Source: Alteraurantiacibacter aestuarii
Lineage (GTDB): Bacteria; Pseudomonadota; Alphaproteobacteria; Sphingomonadales; Sphingomonadaceae
Length of the DNA stretch: 64,000 nt
Direction: 5' to 3'
Assembly: GCF_009827405.1 (NCBI RefSeq)
Contig: NZ_WTYY01000002.1
Coordinates: forward strand, 496,001 to 560,000
How positions within the stretch are numbered: the stretch's first letter is position 1; every line of letters begins with the position of its first letter. Below the pieces are notes generated by a model that saw only the letters and a program-made list of their open reading frames with translations, was not told the origin of the DNA and made no database searches. Shown piece after piece: positions 17,437 to 26,796 of the stretch. The translations under genes and the position numbers were made by a program.

Positions 17437-20400
17437 TCAAGTGAGCTTGTAGGTGAATGAGCGGGAGAACTTCTTCTTGTAGAAGCGGCTGATCTTGACC
17501 TGCACCTTGACGTAGCCATGGCCGAGCATCTTGCTGCCGTTATAGGTGATCTGCATGCGCACGGTCAGGCTGACAGTGACAAAGCCCCATGCGGTGACAG
17601 AGCCGTTGATCACGATCAGCGCGCTGATGTTGAGCCGGGCAGCCGATCCGCGGGAGACATAATGCGCTTCAAAACCGGCATAGACGATCACCGATCCGCG
17701 CAGTGGACCAAGCGAGAAGCCGGCACCCGCCGTCACGCCGATGCTGACAGTCACCGCCAGCGTCGTCTTGCCCGTGTCAGGACGATGGGTCGCCTCAGCC
17801 TCCAGATAGCCACCGCCGCCAAGCCAGGTGATGATCAGCGCAAACGGGCTGGCCTTGCGACCGAAATAGGCGAAGGTGCGTATCTCGAAATCATCGCGAA
17901 TGAGCAGGTCCAGATGGACCCCCATGCCCACATTCAGCGCGGTGGCAGCGCCGATGGTGATGATTGTGGGCGGCAGGTCATAGGTTGACCGCAGGCCGAT
18001 GGGGCGGCCGTTTTCATCCTGTGCGATCATGATCTTGAGCGGATCGTCCTCGCCGCCATTCATCGTGGACACAAGGTCCGTCATCAGCTTCATCGCGCCG
18101 GGAAATTCGATCTTGCCGGGATCGATATCGAAGCTGGTGCCGCTTTCCGGCGTGTAGCGAATGGCAGCGTCGCGAATGCGCACCACGCGAATTCCGCCCA
18201 TTTCCAGCACCCAGTCGGACACCAGGCTGGCCTTCACCTGCCGATCCTCGCCGCCGTTCAGGCCGCGCTCGTATCGTGCGACAGCATCCAGCCGCAGCTT
18301 CTCCGCCGTCAGGGCAAAGGCCTCCTGCCGGAAAAGGTCGGCGCGGCTGGACTTGTATTCGATGCTGGCCTGCATCCATGCGGAATTGCGCTTCTGGTCA
18401 TAGCCGTGCGAAATCTTGACCGCCTTGGCGAACTTCTCGTCCAGCTCCACATGCGGAAGCATGCTCTTGATCCCGGCAAAGTCCTTCAGGACATCCTTGG
18501 CCTTGAACTTGACTTCATCCAGCAGGTCCTGGGACTCTCTGGCCAGATTCTTGACGATCTTGTCAGCCGGAGCCAGCAGGCGGTCCCCAATCGCCAGTGT
18601 CGGCAAGGCCAGGCCAACGCCGCGCAAGGCCCGGTCTGCCTGATCGACAAAGGCAGTGACCGGCGTGACCACCACTTCCTTGTATTGCCGCTCAAAATGA
18701 TAGGCGATCTTCTCGCGGTTGAAGACCAGTTGCTCGACAATCGGCGGTGCGCCGGCAGCGCGCAGCAGGTTGAGCGACACCGCCTCGCCAAGAGTTTGCG
18801 GCTTTGCGGGATCGAATTCCCCGTCGATCAGGTCCTCAACGCCCTGGCGGATCTGGTCTGTACCTGTGCGCAGGGCCAGGACCAGCTTTTCTGCCTTCTC
18901 CTTCAGCTCGACAGGATCGGTAATCGCATCGATCTTGGCGCAGATATCGGCAACCGCATCCTTGCCCAGCGCCAGCAACGCATCGAGGAATTCATTGGCC
19001 GAAGCCAGAGCCGCGCAGATTTCGGTGCTGACCGTATCGACCTGCGTCCTGGCGCTGGCCAGTTCTGCCTTGAGCTCCCCAAGCTTGCCCGTCACTTCGC
19101 CGATCAGGTCTTGGGGATAGGCAGTCGCGTCTTCATACTGGCTCTCGATCTGATCCAGCTGGGTAAGAACCTTGCCCGTCGCCTCGTCCAGCGGCGGCGA
19201 GATTGCCGCCAGGGCAATATCGAGCTGATCGGTAATTGCGGTTGCAGCACCTTCACAATCACTGAGGACTTTGGTCCTGATTTCCTCGCCCTGTCGGTCG
19301 ATTTCTTCCTGCAGAGCATCAAGACGATCAACAACCAGTTTCAGCGGCTCCTTGCCCAAATCGAGCAGGCTGTCCGCCTGATCCAGGATCACCAGCGCCT
19401 CCGCCTTCAGGTCTTCAATCCCGTCGCCGCTTGCGCTGGCAATATCAGCCAGCAGCAAGTCCATCTGCGAAGTGGTCTGGCTGATCCGGTCGGAAAGAAC
19501 GCGGCCATTGTCCAGCATGGCAACACGCTGTTGACCGATTTGTTCAGCGACGCCGCGCAGCAGCAAGGATGCCTTGGGAACTGATTTCGCAATCTTCTTC
19601 GCATTTGCTTCCAGCTGCGATCCAGCGCGCAGCAGCCCGGCATCGGCTGACGCCAGTGCCGCTTCAAACCGGGCCCGCAGGTCCACAGAGCGTGTGCCGA
19701 ACTCGTCGCGCAGCCGCGGCAGGAAGGCCTGAATATCGGCCCCTTGTACGGCAATTTCCGTCCGCAGGATTTTCGCCTTGCCGCGCAGTTCCGCCGCCTC
19801 TGATTCCAGGACGTTTCTGGCCGCATTGATCTGCGTTTCGATTTCGGCTTTCAGCCTGTCAAACTGACCCAGAAGCGCGTCCACCTGCTCCCTGGCTTCG
19901 TCAGCAATCGGGCTGAGCTTGCGCCGAACGAAGGAATCGAACGGCGTCAGCGCCGCGATCTTGCGCCTCAGTTCCTGTACCGGCCTGATGGTCTTGTCGG
20001 CACGCGCATCCCACTGCGCCTTTGTCGGCAGCTGCCCGGTGCGGTTCTTCAGCCAGGACTCCGCCTGCGCCAACTCCTCCGATGGCCGGTGCACCCAGGC
20101 GCACATCTGGGTAAATTGTTCTTTCCCGGGAAGCAGGTTTTTCAGCTTCAGGACTTCCGCCTTGAGCTTTCCTTTGAGGGCATCCGGGTCATTCTGCGAC
20201 GGATCCCGCGCCAGCTCGGCGATGGTATTTGCCAGGTGCGGAACTTCTTCGACCTTGGCAATCGTATCATCGGGCACCGCGCCGGGCGCCTTTTCCGCGC
20301 GCATGATGGTGACGGTGTTGAGATCGGCCATCATCGGCTTTTCGCCGCGCCCATATGTCAGGTTGACGCCCGGGCCGGGTTCCAGCCGAAGGGTAAACCG

Positions 20401-23400
20401 CTCCAACCCCGGAGCGGTGACCTGCGCCGGAGGCAACATGGCACCGGGCCGCGCTGGATTGCTGAAATTGCAGTTGCGCAGTTTGCCACCCGACAGCGGA
20501 TCATCGAGCGACCGGTCGACGAAGTCGAGGCCATAGACCAGCGGCCACTCGTCAATATTCCCACTGGGGTCGCCGGGCGTTCCATCGGCACCGAAAACCG
20601 TGGTTATGGTGTAGAAATTCAGCCGCTCAGGGTCCTCGATCCGCCGCCCGGCCGGTTCAGGCTCGGCACGCTCGGGATCTGTGGCGATGAGGATTTCGGC
20701 TACTGGCCGCGGGTAGATATCCGCCTCCAGCCCGCGCTTCCACAAGGGGATCGAATACCCCTTTGGCCCGCTACCCTTCGGGCGGGGCAGCGCCTGCGCC
20801 CAGCTTCCCTCGACCGGAATCCGCTTCGATCGGAACCGTGCACCCAGGATCGGCCCGCTGTTGAGCGATGTCGCGCCTACCGTATCTGGATAGGTGCGCA
20901 GCGGCTGTTCGATCTCGATATATTCCTCGACCTTGCGAACAATCGGGCGGCCAAGGTGATGTTGCTGCCCCTTTCCGGCGAACTGCAGGCCAGGCAGCAT
21001 CGAACGGCGATAGACGATCACGTGTTTGGCCCGGTGATGGAGCGCGCCGATGCGGCCCTTGCGCTCAAAGCGCACTTCGCTGACGCGGCCCATTTCCAGT
21101 TCCGGAGTGATCAGCGTCAGGTCATTGTTGAACCGGGCTTTCTGCCGCGTCCAGGCTCCCAGTGCCGACAGCATCAGCCGCTCGACTTCGCCATGGCCGT
21201 TGCGGGAATCGCGCAGCAAGGCGCGGATCATTTCGTCGATCTCGAAACCGGCCAGCGCGCCGCCCAGTATGCCGCCCTGCTCGCCAGCGGTCCACCAGTT
21301 GGGCTGCGGCCAATCGGACTTGGTGGGTTGGACATAGCGGCCACCGCGATCCTTTGATCGCAGACCGTAATTCACATCTTCGATGACAAGGCCGGCCTGC
21401 ACGTCCTGTTCGTGCCGCGCGTCATAAATGGCCAGCCTGGTGGACGCGGCGAGGACGGATTTGCGCCACGCCATGTCTCGCCCGCGTTCATTGGATAGCT
21501 GCGGTTCGCGCGGATTCCCCCGCCACCCGCCCAGTTCGGCAATGCGGATGCCGCTGGTCAGGGTGCGGCTTATTTCCAGACCGTACAGCGCTTCCAGCTG
21601 GACGATCTCGATCATCCGCGCACCGGGCAGATCGCTGTCGGTCTCACTCAGGATCTGGCGAATGTTCCACGGCGCCAGAGGCTGCCGGGCGCGCTCCTCG
21701 CTCTCTATCCTCAGCCGCGTTGGCGGCGGCAGGCGGGCCGGGACACGGCTGTCATGGCCAATCTGATCGGGCGGAAGGTAACCGGCGCTGCGTTCCCACG
21801 CCTCTGCCACGCCTTGCGGCGGCAAATGCAGCAGGATTTCCGGCATTTGCGTGGCGCCTGCCCAGATCAGCCGCCAGCGGTCCTCCCCCGGATTCCATCG
21901 GGCGACAATGGCGTTGGTATCGCTCGCACGCCCGGGACGCGAAGTGACCACGGTGGCGATACTCATGGGCGAGGCGTCGATCACCGTTACATCGATCTCG
22001 TCCGGCAGCGCCTGTTCAGTCAGGGGTCCGGCCTGTTCGGTCAGGGGTCCGGCGTGCGGCTCCAGCGCAATCTCGATCAGTCGGCTTGCCTGATCCGAGG
22101 CAATCCTGTCACGCAGGACGATGGAGGCTTGCCCCAGCAAGGGCGATGCAAACACCAGCGGTTGCAGTTCCAGCGGGACGGCATAGCCATCCTGCCCGAC
22201 CACATTCACCGCCAATGCGCTCAGGCGGATTGCACCGTCAATTTCATAGCTCCACCGATCGCGCTGGGCGATCCTGGCGGGGCTGATGGTGAATTTCGAC
22301 TGATCGCCATCGAGCACTGGCTGCACGATTTCGAGGCCGCCGATACGAATGGCGTCGGACGTGGTGTCAGCCTGCTGTTTGGCAGTCGTTCTGCTGGATG
22401 ACAGAAAGGAAAGGTCCGTGGCCTCATCCAGTTGCCAGCCGGTCCCCAGCTTCCAACTGGCGAGGTATTTTTCTCCGGCATCGATGCTGCCAATGGCATC
22501 GACCGCAAGTGTTTTGCCGCGATGATTGCCGAGCGACAGGAACTTCAGCTGCGCCAGTTCAAGCTTCTGCGCGCCCGCCACCGGCAAGGGGCTGGAGAAA
22601 TATCCATTCCTGTCCACCGCATCGCTGGCCTTGAACAGGCATGCCGTGTTCACAAAGCCGGGTGCGAACTGCGGCTGGCACTGCGCCGGCCCCAATGTGA
22701 CCGGATCGCTCCAGTCTTCACTGGCATTGAGCTGGAGCACCCATTTGCCCGGTGCGACAAGCCCCTCCGCATCAGGCTCCACAAAGCCGACCAGATCGGG
22801 CAGCAGGCTGAAATCCGAACGGTCCGCAAACTGGCGATTGCCCTCACGCAGGGCTTCGGCCACACGCCGCGACCACAGATCGGCCGCGTGATAATCGGTT
22901 AAGCCCTCGATCCAGATCGTGCTGTGCTGGCAGGTTCGGGACGCATCATGGTTGGAAGCATTGCCCTGCCTGTCCCATTCCCCCTGCCGTACGCGGATCA
23001 GCGCCGGACTTCTAACGTCGGGGGTACATTCCAGCATGACCCAGCGGCGCCATTCAAGGCCCGTCCAGCCGCCGTCGCTGACCATTCGCGTGTGCATGTA
23101 ATGGAAGGGTCTGGCCTTGCCATCCAGCGCATCGCTGGCGATCGGCACGTCCACTTTTGCGGTCTTCAGGCCCGCCAGTTCCAGCAGGCCGATAACCGGA
23201 TCAACATCGGGGACAGGGTTCTGATGCGGACTTGCAGGCGCAAGCGCGGCAAGCACCGGGCGCGAATTGCTGGCTGGATTGGCCGCCAGACCGGCAATCA
23301 TGTCATCCAGATCGGGGAAATCGCCGTGATCGAATGACTTGTTTTTCTGCGCCCACCACAAGCCGTCAGCAAGACTGACCGCCTGCCTTTCGCGAATGCT

Positions 23401-24213
23401 CTTGGAAGGAATCCACTCGTCATTCAGGGCATGACCATCAGAGGCGCCGGTTTCCGACGCAAACCCATCCAGCATGGCAACGCCGCCAGCATTGCAGGCG
23501 AAGCCATCCAGATCGAGCTTGTTGTTCTGATGGCGGAATGTGCCCGCAATATAGGGAAGCTGGCGCATTGCTGGCGTTGCCAGCTCGGCACGGGCTGCGG
23601 CACTTGCCAGCCGCCGCCTGACGCCGCTTTGAGACAGGCCGACAGTGCCGCATGTCGCCACTTCGAACAGCAGATCGGGATCAAAGATCGTTGCGGGCAG
23701 GCTTTGCGCGCCATGGCGATAATTGCTCTGGCCAGTTTCATTGCCCAGCAGCGGCACCCGGAAGGGAAAGCGAAAATAGGCGCAGCAGTTGCCAGCGTCC
23801 CCGATTTTCTTTGTGACCCTTACGAAGCTTGCCGGATAGCCGCAGGCCTGGATCAGGCGCGAAAATGCCCATGACTTGGCGCCATCATCTTCGTCAAAAT
23901 CATAGGGGCCATTATAGCCATGCGGAAGGCCGGGATCGGGGACTTGCGGGAAAGTTGATCCGCCCAGATTGGGCATGCCGTTGATCCCGGAATTGAACTG
24001 AAAGCCCACCACACCGGGCAGGTTGATCGCATTGATTGGCGGGGAATGACCTGTTCCATTTTCAGTATCGAACGCCAAGGCGGTCGACCAACCTCCCGAA
24101 CCCTCATCCCACTGGCACACCTCAATCAGACCGCCATTGTCAAACAGCCCATATTTGAGTGTATCGGCGCTTCCGCTCGACAAGGTCCAGACGGTCAGGA
24201 ATGGCGCAGTCAT
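17437..24213 (-). CDS. Giant coiled-coil protein of unknown function (2258 aa)
   Basis: ATG 24213 with GGGGGAG about 9 nt upstream. Residues 1 to about 1400 are globular, beta-rich and Trp-rich with no recognised motif. Residues about 1410-1900 are a long heptad-like alpha-helical region (for example VRRKLSPIADEAREQVDALL and QLDQIESQYEDATAY). Residues about 2090-2258 are a Gly-rich, alternating hydrophobic beta domain (AGAGFSLGPLRGSVIVYAGF) that ends in a basic tail, KKKFSRSFTYKLT. No signal peptide is visible. The order globular head - long coil - beta tail recalls fibrous, tape-measure or toxin-like machines, but I recognise no family. Its operon partner is the 1473-residue protein; the converging neighbours are two wall hydrolases. 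Function unknown. Confidence 0.85.
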   Translation of the reverse strand: MTAPFLTVWTLSSGSADTLKYGLFDNGGLIEVCQWDEGSGGWSTALAFDTENGTGHSPPINAINLPGVVGFQFNSGINGMPNLGGSTFPQVPDPGLPHGYNGPYDFDEDDGAKSWAFSRLIQACGYPASFVRVTKKIGDAGNCCAYFRFPFRVPLLGNETGQSNYRHGAQSLPATIFDPDLLFEVATCGTVGLSQSGVRRRLASAAARAELATPAMRQLPYIAGTFRHQNNKLDLDGFACNAGGVAMLDGFASETGASDGHALNDEWIPSKSIRERQAVSLADGLWWAQKNKSFDHGDFPDLDDMIAGLAANPASNSRPVLAALAPASPHQNPVPDVDPVIGLLELAGLKTAKVDVPIASDALDGKARPFHYMHTRMVSDGGWTGLEWRRWVMLECTPDVRSPALIRVRQGEWDRQGNASNHDASRTCQHSTIWIEGLTDYHAADLWSRRVAEALREGNRQFADRSDFSLLPDLVGFVEPDAEGLVAPGKWVLQLNASEDWSDPVTLGPAQCQPQFAPGFVNTACLFKASDAVDRNGYFSSPLPVAGAQKLELAQLKFLSLGNHRGKTLAVDAIGSIDAGEKYLASWKLGTGWQLDEATDLSFLSSSRTTAKQQADTTSDAIRIGGLEIVQPVLDGDQSKFTISPARIAQRDRWSYEIDGAIRLSALAVNVVGQDGYAVPLELQPLVFASPLLGQASIVLRDRIASDQASRLIEIALEPHAGPLTEQAGPLTEQALPDEIDVTVIDASPMSIATVVTSRPGRASDTNAIVARWNPGEDRWRLIWAGATQMPEILLHLPPQGVAEAWERSAGYLPPDQIGHDSRVPARLPPPTRLRIESEERARQPLAPWNIRQILSETDSDLPGARMIEIVQLEALYGLEISRTLTSGIRIAELGGWRGNPREPQLSNERGRDMAWRKSVLAASTRLAIYDARHEQDVQAGLVIEDVNYGLRSKDRGGRYVQPTKSDWPQPNWWTAGEQGGILGGALAGFEIDEMIRALLRDSRNGHGEVERLMLSALGAWTRQKARFNNDLTLITPELEMGRVSEVRFERKGRIGALHHRAKHVIVYRRSMLPGLQFAGKGQQHHLGRPIVRKVEEYIEIEQPLRTYPDTVGATSLNSGPILGARFRSKRIPVEGSWAQALPRPKGSGPKGYSIPLWKRGLEADIYPRPVAEILIATDPERAEPEPAGRRIEDPERLNFYTITTVFGADGTPGDPSGNIDEWPLVYGLDFVDRSLDDPLSGGKLRNCNFSNPARPGAMLPPAQVTAPGLERFTLRLEPGPGVNLTYGRGEKPMMADLNTVTIMRAEKAPGAVPDDTIAKVEEVPHLANTIAELARDPSQNDPDALKGKLKAEVLKLKNLLPGKEQFTQMCAWVHRPSEELAQAESWLKNRTGQLPTKAQWDARADKTIRPVQELRRKIAALTPFDSFVRRKLSPIADEAREQVDALLGQFDRLKAEIETQINAARNVLESEAAELRGKAKILRTEIAVQGADIQAFLPRLRDEFGTRSVDLRARFEAALASADAGLLRAGSQLEANAKKIAKSVPKASLLLRGVAEQIGQQRVAMLDNGRVLSDRISQTTSQMDLLLADIASASGDGIEDLKAEALVILDQADSLLDLGKEPLKLVVDRLDALQEEIDRQGEEIRTKVLSDCEGAATAITDQLDIALAAISPPLDEATGKVLTQLDQIESQYEDATAYPQDLIGEVTGKLGELKAELASARTQVDTVSTEICAALASANEFLDALLALGKDAVADICAKIDAITDPVELKEKAEKLVLALRTGTDQIRQGVEDLIDGEFDPAKPQTLGEAVSLNLLRAAGAPPIVEQLVFNREKIAYHFERQYKEVVVTPVTAFVDQADRALRGVGLALPTLAIGDRLLAPADKIVKNLARESQDLLDEVKFKAKDVLKDFAGIKSMLPHVELDEKFAKAVKISHGYDQKRNSAWMQASIEYKSSRADLFRQEAFALTAEKLRLDAVARYERGLNGGEDRQVKASLVSDWVLEMGGIRVVRIRDAAIRYTPESGTSFDIDPGKIEFPGAMKLMTDLVSTMNGGEDDPLKIMIAQDENGRPIGLRSTYDLPPTIITIGAATALNVGMGVHLDLLIRDDFEIRTFAYFGRKASPFALIITWLGGGGYLEAEATHRPDTGKTTLAVTVSIGVTAGAGFSLGPLRGSVIVYAGFEAHYVSRGSAARLNISALIVINGSVTAWGFVTVSLTVRMQITYNGSKMLGHGYVKVQVKISRFYKKKFSRSFTYKLT
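22010..22051 (-). repeat. 21-bp tandem repeat (2 copies) in the giant-protein gene
   Basis: Two adjacent 21-base copies differing at one base encode a duplicated heptapeptide, GPLTEQA. It is in frame, so it extends the protein without breaking it; this looks like a recent slippage duplication. Confidence 0.8.
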
Positions 24214-24480
24214 TCAGCTCTCTCCCCCAAGTCGCCGACATTGCGGCGAATACTTTCCCCTGCGCCCGTTCAGCCTTTGGCCGTCACGAACGTTGTCCCC
24301 AGGGAGGCATTGCAAATGCCGATATTTTCTTGGCGATCCGAATCTGAATTCAAGAACAGAGTCGGTTACTTGCAGCTGTTTGACAAGGTGTTTCTCCAGC
24401 TCATTCAGAGCGGCCCGAAATTCTTGCGACCACCATGAAACGGGTTCCCAATTGCATCACCGGCCCATAAACACCTGCGC
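24214..24480. promoter_or_regulatory. Divergent region between the giant-protein operon and the tetR gene
   Basis: 267 bases with no supported gene. A TTGACA at 24380-24385 lies about 100 nt before the TetR start, but the matching -10 position (ATTCAG, 24403) is poor. I found no copy of the TTTAC-N4-GTAAA operator here, so autoregulation by that motif is not supported. Confidence 0.35.
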
Positions 24481-25131
24481 ATGGGGAGAGCCAATTTCGT
24501 CCGTGGAGATGCTGATTTCCGCCGCCAGAGCCTGATCGCGGCGGCGGCCGCCTGCCTTGCAGAGGACGGCGCGAAGGGCATTTCGGTGCGCACGATCTGC
24601 CGCCGCGCGGGCGTTTCCGCCGGCCTGTTGACCCATTATTTCGACGGCATAGATGACCTGATCATCGAAACCTACCGCGATACAGGCGCCAGGGTCGCCA
24701 ACGCCGTGGAGCAGGCGGTGAGCCAGGCAGGCGATGATCCGCGCGCCCGGCTGGAAGCCTATGTCACCGCCAGTTTCCGTCCACCCGTGCTCGATCCGGC
24801 GTTGCTGTCCACCTGGCTCGCCTTCTGGAGTCTGGTGAAGTCGGACCCGCAGATCGCCGCCGTGCACGAGGAGATTTACGCCGCGTTCAGGAGCGGGCTG
24901 GAACAGCTGCTGCGCGATTGCTGGGGCGAAGATGCCGATGCCAACGCCGTGCGGCTGGCGGCGATTGCCATCAATGCGCTGGTGGACGGACTATGGCTGG
25001 AGCTGTGCCTGGACGAGCGCGGGCCTTTCAGCGCCGACGAGGCCCGCGCAATCGTGCTGGAATCGCTGGGTTCACTGCTGGCGCGCGGACCCGCGCCCGC
25101 CCGCTCACCGGCGCAGGATACGCCCCAATAG
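24481..25131 (+). CDS. TetR family regulator, BetI-like
   Basis: 216 residues. The N-terminal helix-turn-helix spans residues about 17-57 (SVRTICRRAGVSAGLLTHYF). The remainder is a ligand-binding domain of the BetI/TetR_C_6 type, with the STWLAFWSLVKSDPQIAAVH and NALVDGLWLELCL signatures seen in choline/betaine and polyamine repressors. The ATG has no good ribosome site, so the exact start is uncertain. The last 27 bases overlap the end of the converging oxidoreductase gene. It is the only TetR gene near the catabolic island and is the natural candidate to bind the shared inverted repeats before 26712/26797, 33133 and 53708 (inference). Confidence 0.85.
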   Translation: MGRANFVRGDADFRRQSLIAAAAACLAEDGAKGISVRTICRRAGVSAGLLTHYFDGIDDLIIETYRDTGARVANAVEQAVSQAGDDPRARLEAYVTASFRPPVLDPALLSTWLAFWSLVKSDPQIAAVHEEIYAAFRSGLEQLLRDCWGEDADANAVRLAAIAINALVDGLWLELCLDERGPFSADEARAIVLESLGSLLARGPAPARSPAQDTPQ

Positions 25132-26712
25132 CGATCTGTCGCTGATGATCGCCTGCGCCGCATTATGGCCAGGAGCACCGGTAACACCGCCGCCCGGATG
25201 GGTGCCCGCGCCGCACATGTAAAGGCCCGAAATCGGCGCACGGTAGCTGCCATTGCCCAGCACCGGACGCGCAGACCACAGCTGGTCGATGGTCATGTTG
25301 CCATGCATGATGTCCCCGCCGATCAGTCCGAACTTGCGCTCAAGATCGAGCGGGGAGTGGATCTGGCGGGCGATAACGCTGGCCTTGAAACCGGGGGCAT
25401 GCGCTTCGACCGTATCGAAGATGGTATCGGCGGCAGCCTCGCGCTCATCATCCCAGCTGCGGCCATCGGGTAGTTCGGGCGCGAATTGCTGGCAGAACAG
25501 GCTGGCGACATGCTGCCCTTCGGGCGCAAGACTGTCATCCACGATGGACGGGATCAGCATTTCCACGATCGGCTTCTTTGACCAGCCATAGCGTTTGGCG
25601 TCGAGGAAAGCCTCGTCCATGTAATCCAGCGTGGGGGCGATGATGATGCCCGATTGCAGATGCTCGCCCGGTTCCGGCAGCGCGGAAAAGCGCGGCAATT
25701 CGGACAGCGCGATGTTCATGCGGAACGTGCCCGATCCGGCCTTGAACCCGCGCATCCGGCGGCGGAAATCGGCGTCCAGATCGGATGGCGCGATCAGCCG
25801 GTCGTATAGCAGCTTTGGCCCGACATTGGCGGCGATCACGCTGGCGGCGATTTCCTCGCCCGATTCCAGGCGCACGCCGGTGGCCTTGCCATTGTCCACC
25901 AGCACCTGTGCCACAGGCGCTTCCAGGGTGATTTCCACCCCAGCGTCGCGGCAGGCCTGCGCCATGCCTTGCGTGATTGCGCCCATGCCGCCGATTGCGT
26001 GGCCCCATGCACCCTTCTTGCCGTTCACCTCGCCAAACACGTGGTGCAGCAGGACATAGGCCGATCCGGGCGTGTCAGGGCTGGCATAATTGCCGACCAC
26101 CGCATCGAAGCCGAAGGCGGCCTTAACGGCTTCGCTTTCAAACCAGCTGTCGAGCATGGCACGGGCGCTCTTGGCAAACATGTCGAGCAGGTCACGCTTC
26201 TGTTCCAGCGGCAGCGTGGCCAGGCTGCGCCCCTGTGCAGCGGCGGAAATCAGCGTGAGCAGGCCCTCCCCCACATTGGGCGGAGCCTTGAGGGCAAGAT
26301 CGCGCAGGATATCGGCGATATTCTCCAGCGCCTCGTAATATTGCGGCAGCGCATCGGCATCCGCCTGCGAGAACTTGGCGAACTGCGCCTGCGTGCGCTC
26401 CAGACCGCCGCCGAGCATCAGATAGCCGCCATCTTCCTGCGGCAGGAAGTTGGAAACCGGCCGTTCGATCACGCGGTAGCCATAATCGGCCAGCTTCATG
26501 TCGGCGATCACTTTGGGTTGCAGCAGGCTGACAGTATAGCTGGCGGTGGAATTGCGGAAGCCGGGGTGGAATTCCTCCGTCACCGCAGCCCCGCCGATCA
26601 CGTCGCGCCGTTCCAGCACGCGTACAGACAGGCCCGCCCGGGCGAGGTAGAATGCACAGACCAGCCCGTTATGGCCGCCGCCGACAATCACTGCATCATA
26701 GGATTTCGTCAT
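25105..26712 (-). CDS. FAD-dependent oxidoreductase, phytoene-dehydrogenase/PYROXD2-like
   Basis: 535 residues. ATG 26712 with GAGGTGAT just upstream. Residues 6-35 give the Rossmann FAD motif (VIVGGGHNGLVCAFYLARAG) and ERR at the end of strand 2. The C-terminus has the second FAD signature, GLYMCGAGTHPGGGVTGAPG. These proteins oxidise or desaturate amine- or carotenoid-like substrates; the true substrate here is unknown. A close paralogue is encoded at 33133-34764, and both genes are preceded by the same type of inverted repeat. It is divergent from the exported amidohydrolase gene with an 84-nt shared control region. Confidence 0.85.
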   Translation of the reverse strand: MTKSYDAVIVGGGHNGLVCAFYLARAGLSVRVLERRDVIGGAAVTEEFHPGFRNSTASYTVSLLQPKVIADMKLADYGYRVIERPVSNFLPQEDGGYLMLGGGLERTQAQFAKFSQADADALPQYYEALENIADILRDLALKAPPNVGEGLLTLISAAAQGRSLATLPLEQKRDLLDMFAKSARAMLDSWFESEAVKAAFGFDAVVGNYASPDTPGSAYVLLHHVFGEVNGKKGAWGHAIGGMGAITQGMAQACRDAGVEITLEAPVAQVLVDNGKATGVRLESGEEIAASVIAANVGPKLLYDRLIAPSDLDADFRRRMRGFKAGSGTFRMNIALSELPRFSALPEPGEHLQSGIIIAPTLDYMDEAFLDAKRYGWSKKPIVEMLIPSIVDDSLAPEGQHVASLFCQQFAPELPDGRSWDDEREAAADTIFDTVEAHAPGFKASVIARQIHSPLDLERKFGLIGGDIMHGNMTIDQLWSARPVLGNGSYRAPISGLYMCGAGTHPGGGVTGAPGHNAAQAIISDRSLLGRILRR

Positions 26713-26726
26713 ATCACCTCGCTTGC

Positions 26727-26740
26727 TTTACAAGTGTAAA
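26727..26740. promoter_or_regulatory. Candidate TetR operator 1 (TTTAC-N4-GTAAA)
   Basis: Perfect inverted repeat TTTAC-AAGT-GTAAA between the divergent oxidoreductase (26712) and amidohydrolase (26797) starts. The same half-sites with the same 4-base spacer occur before 33133 and 53708. Confidence 0.55.
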
Positions 26741-26796
26741 CCTATAGGTTCAGCGCTGCAACACAAGCAAGTGACAGGCATCAAAAGGGGATCAAT

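Noticed and set aside
17421-17519. 33-codon N-terminal extension of the 1473-residue giant protein
   Set aside because: It would overlap the end of the upstream gene, is Arg/Ser-rich, and the ATG at 17420 has a strong ribosome site.
11787-24213. Type VI secretion locus or prophage
   Set aside because: Apart from the Tae4-like and lysozyme-like proteins there are no Tss, capsid, terminase, portal or integrase genes.
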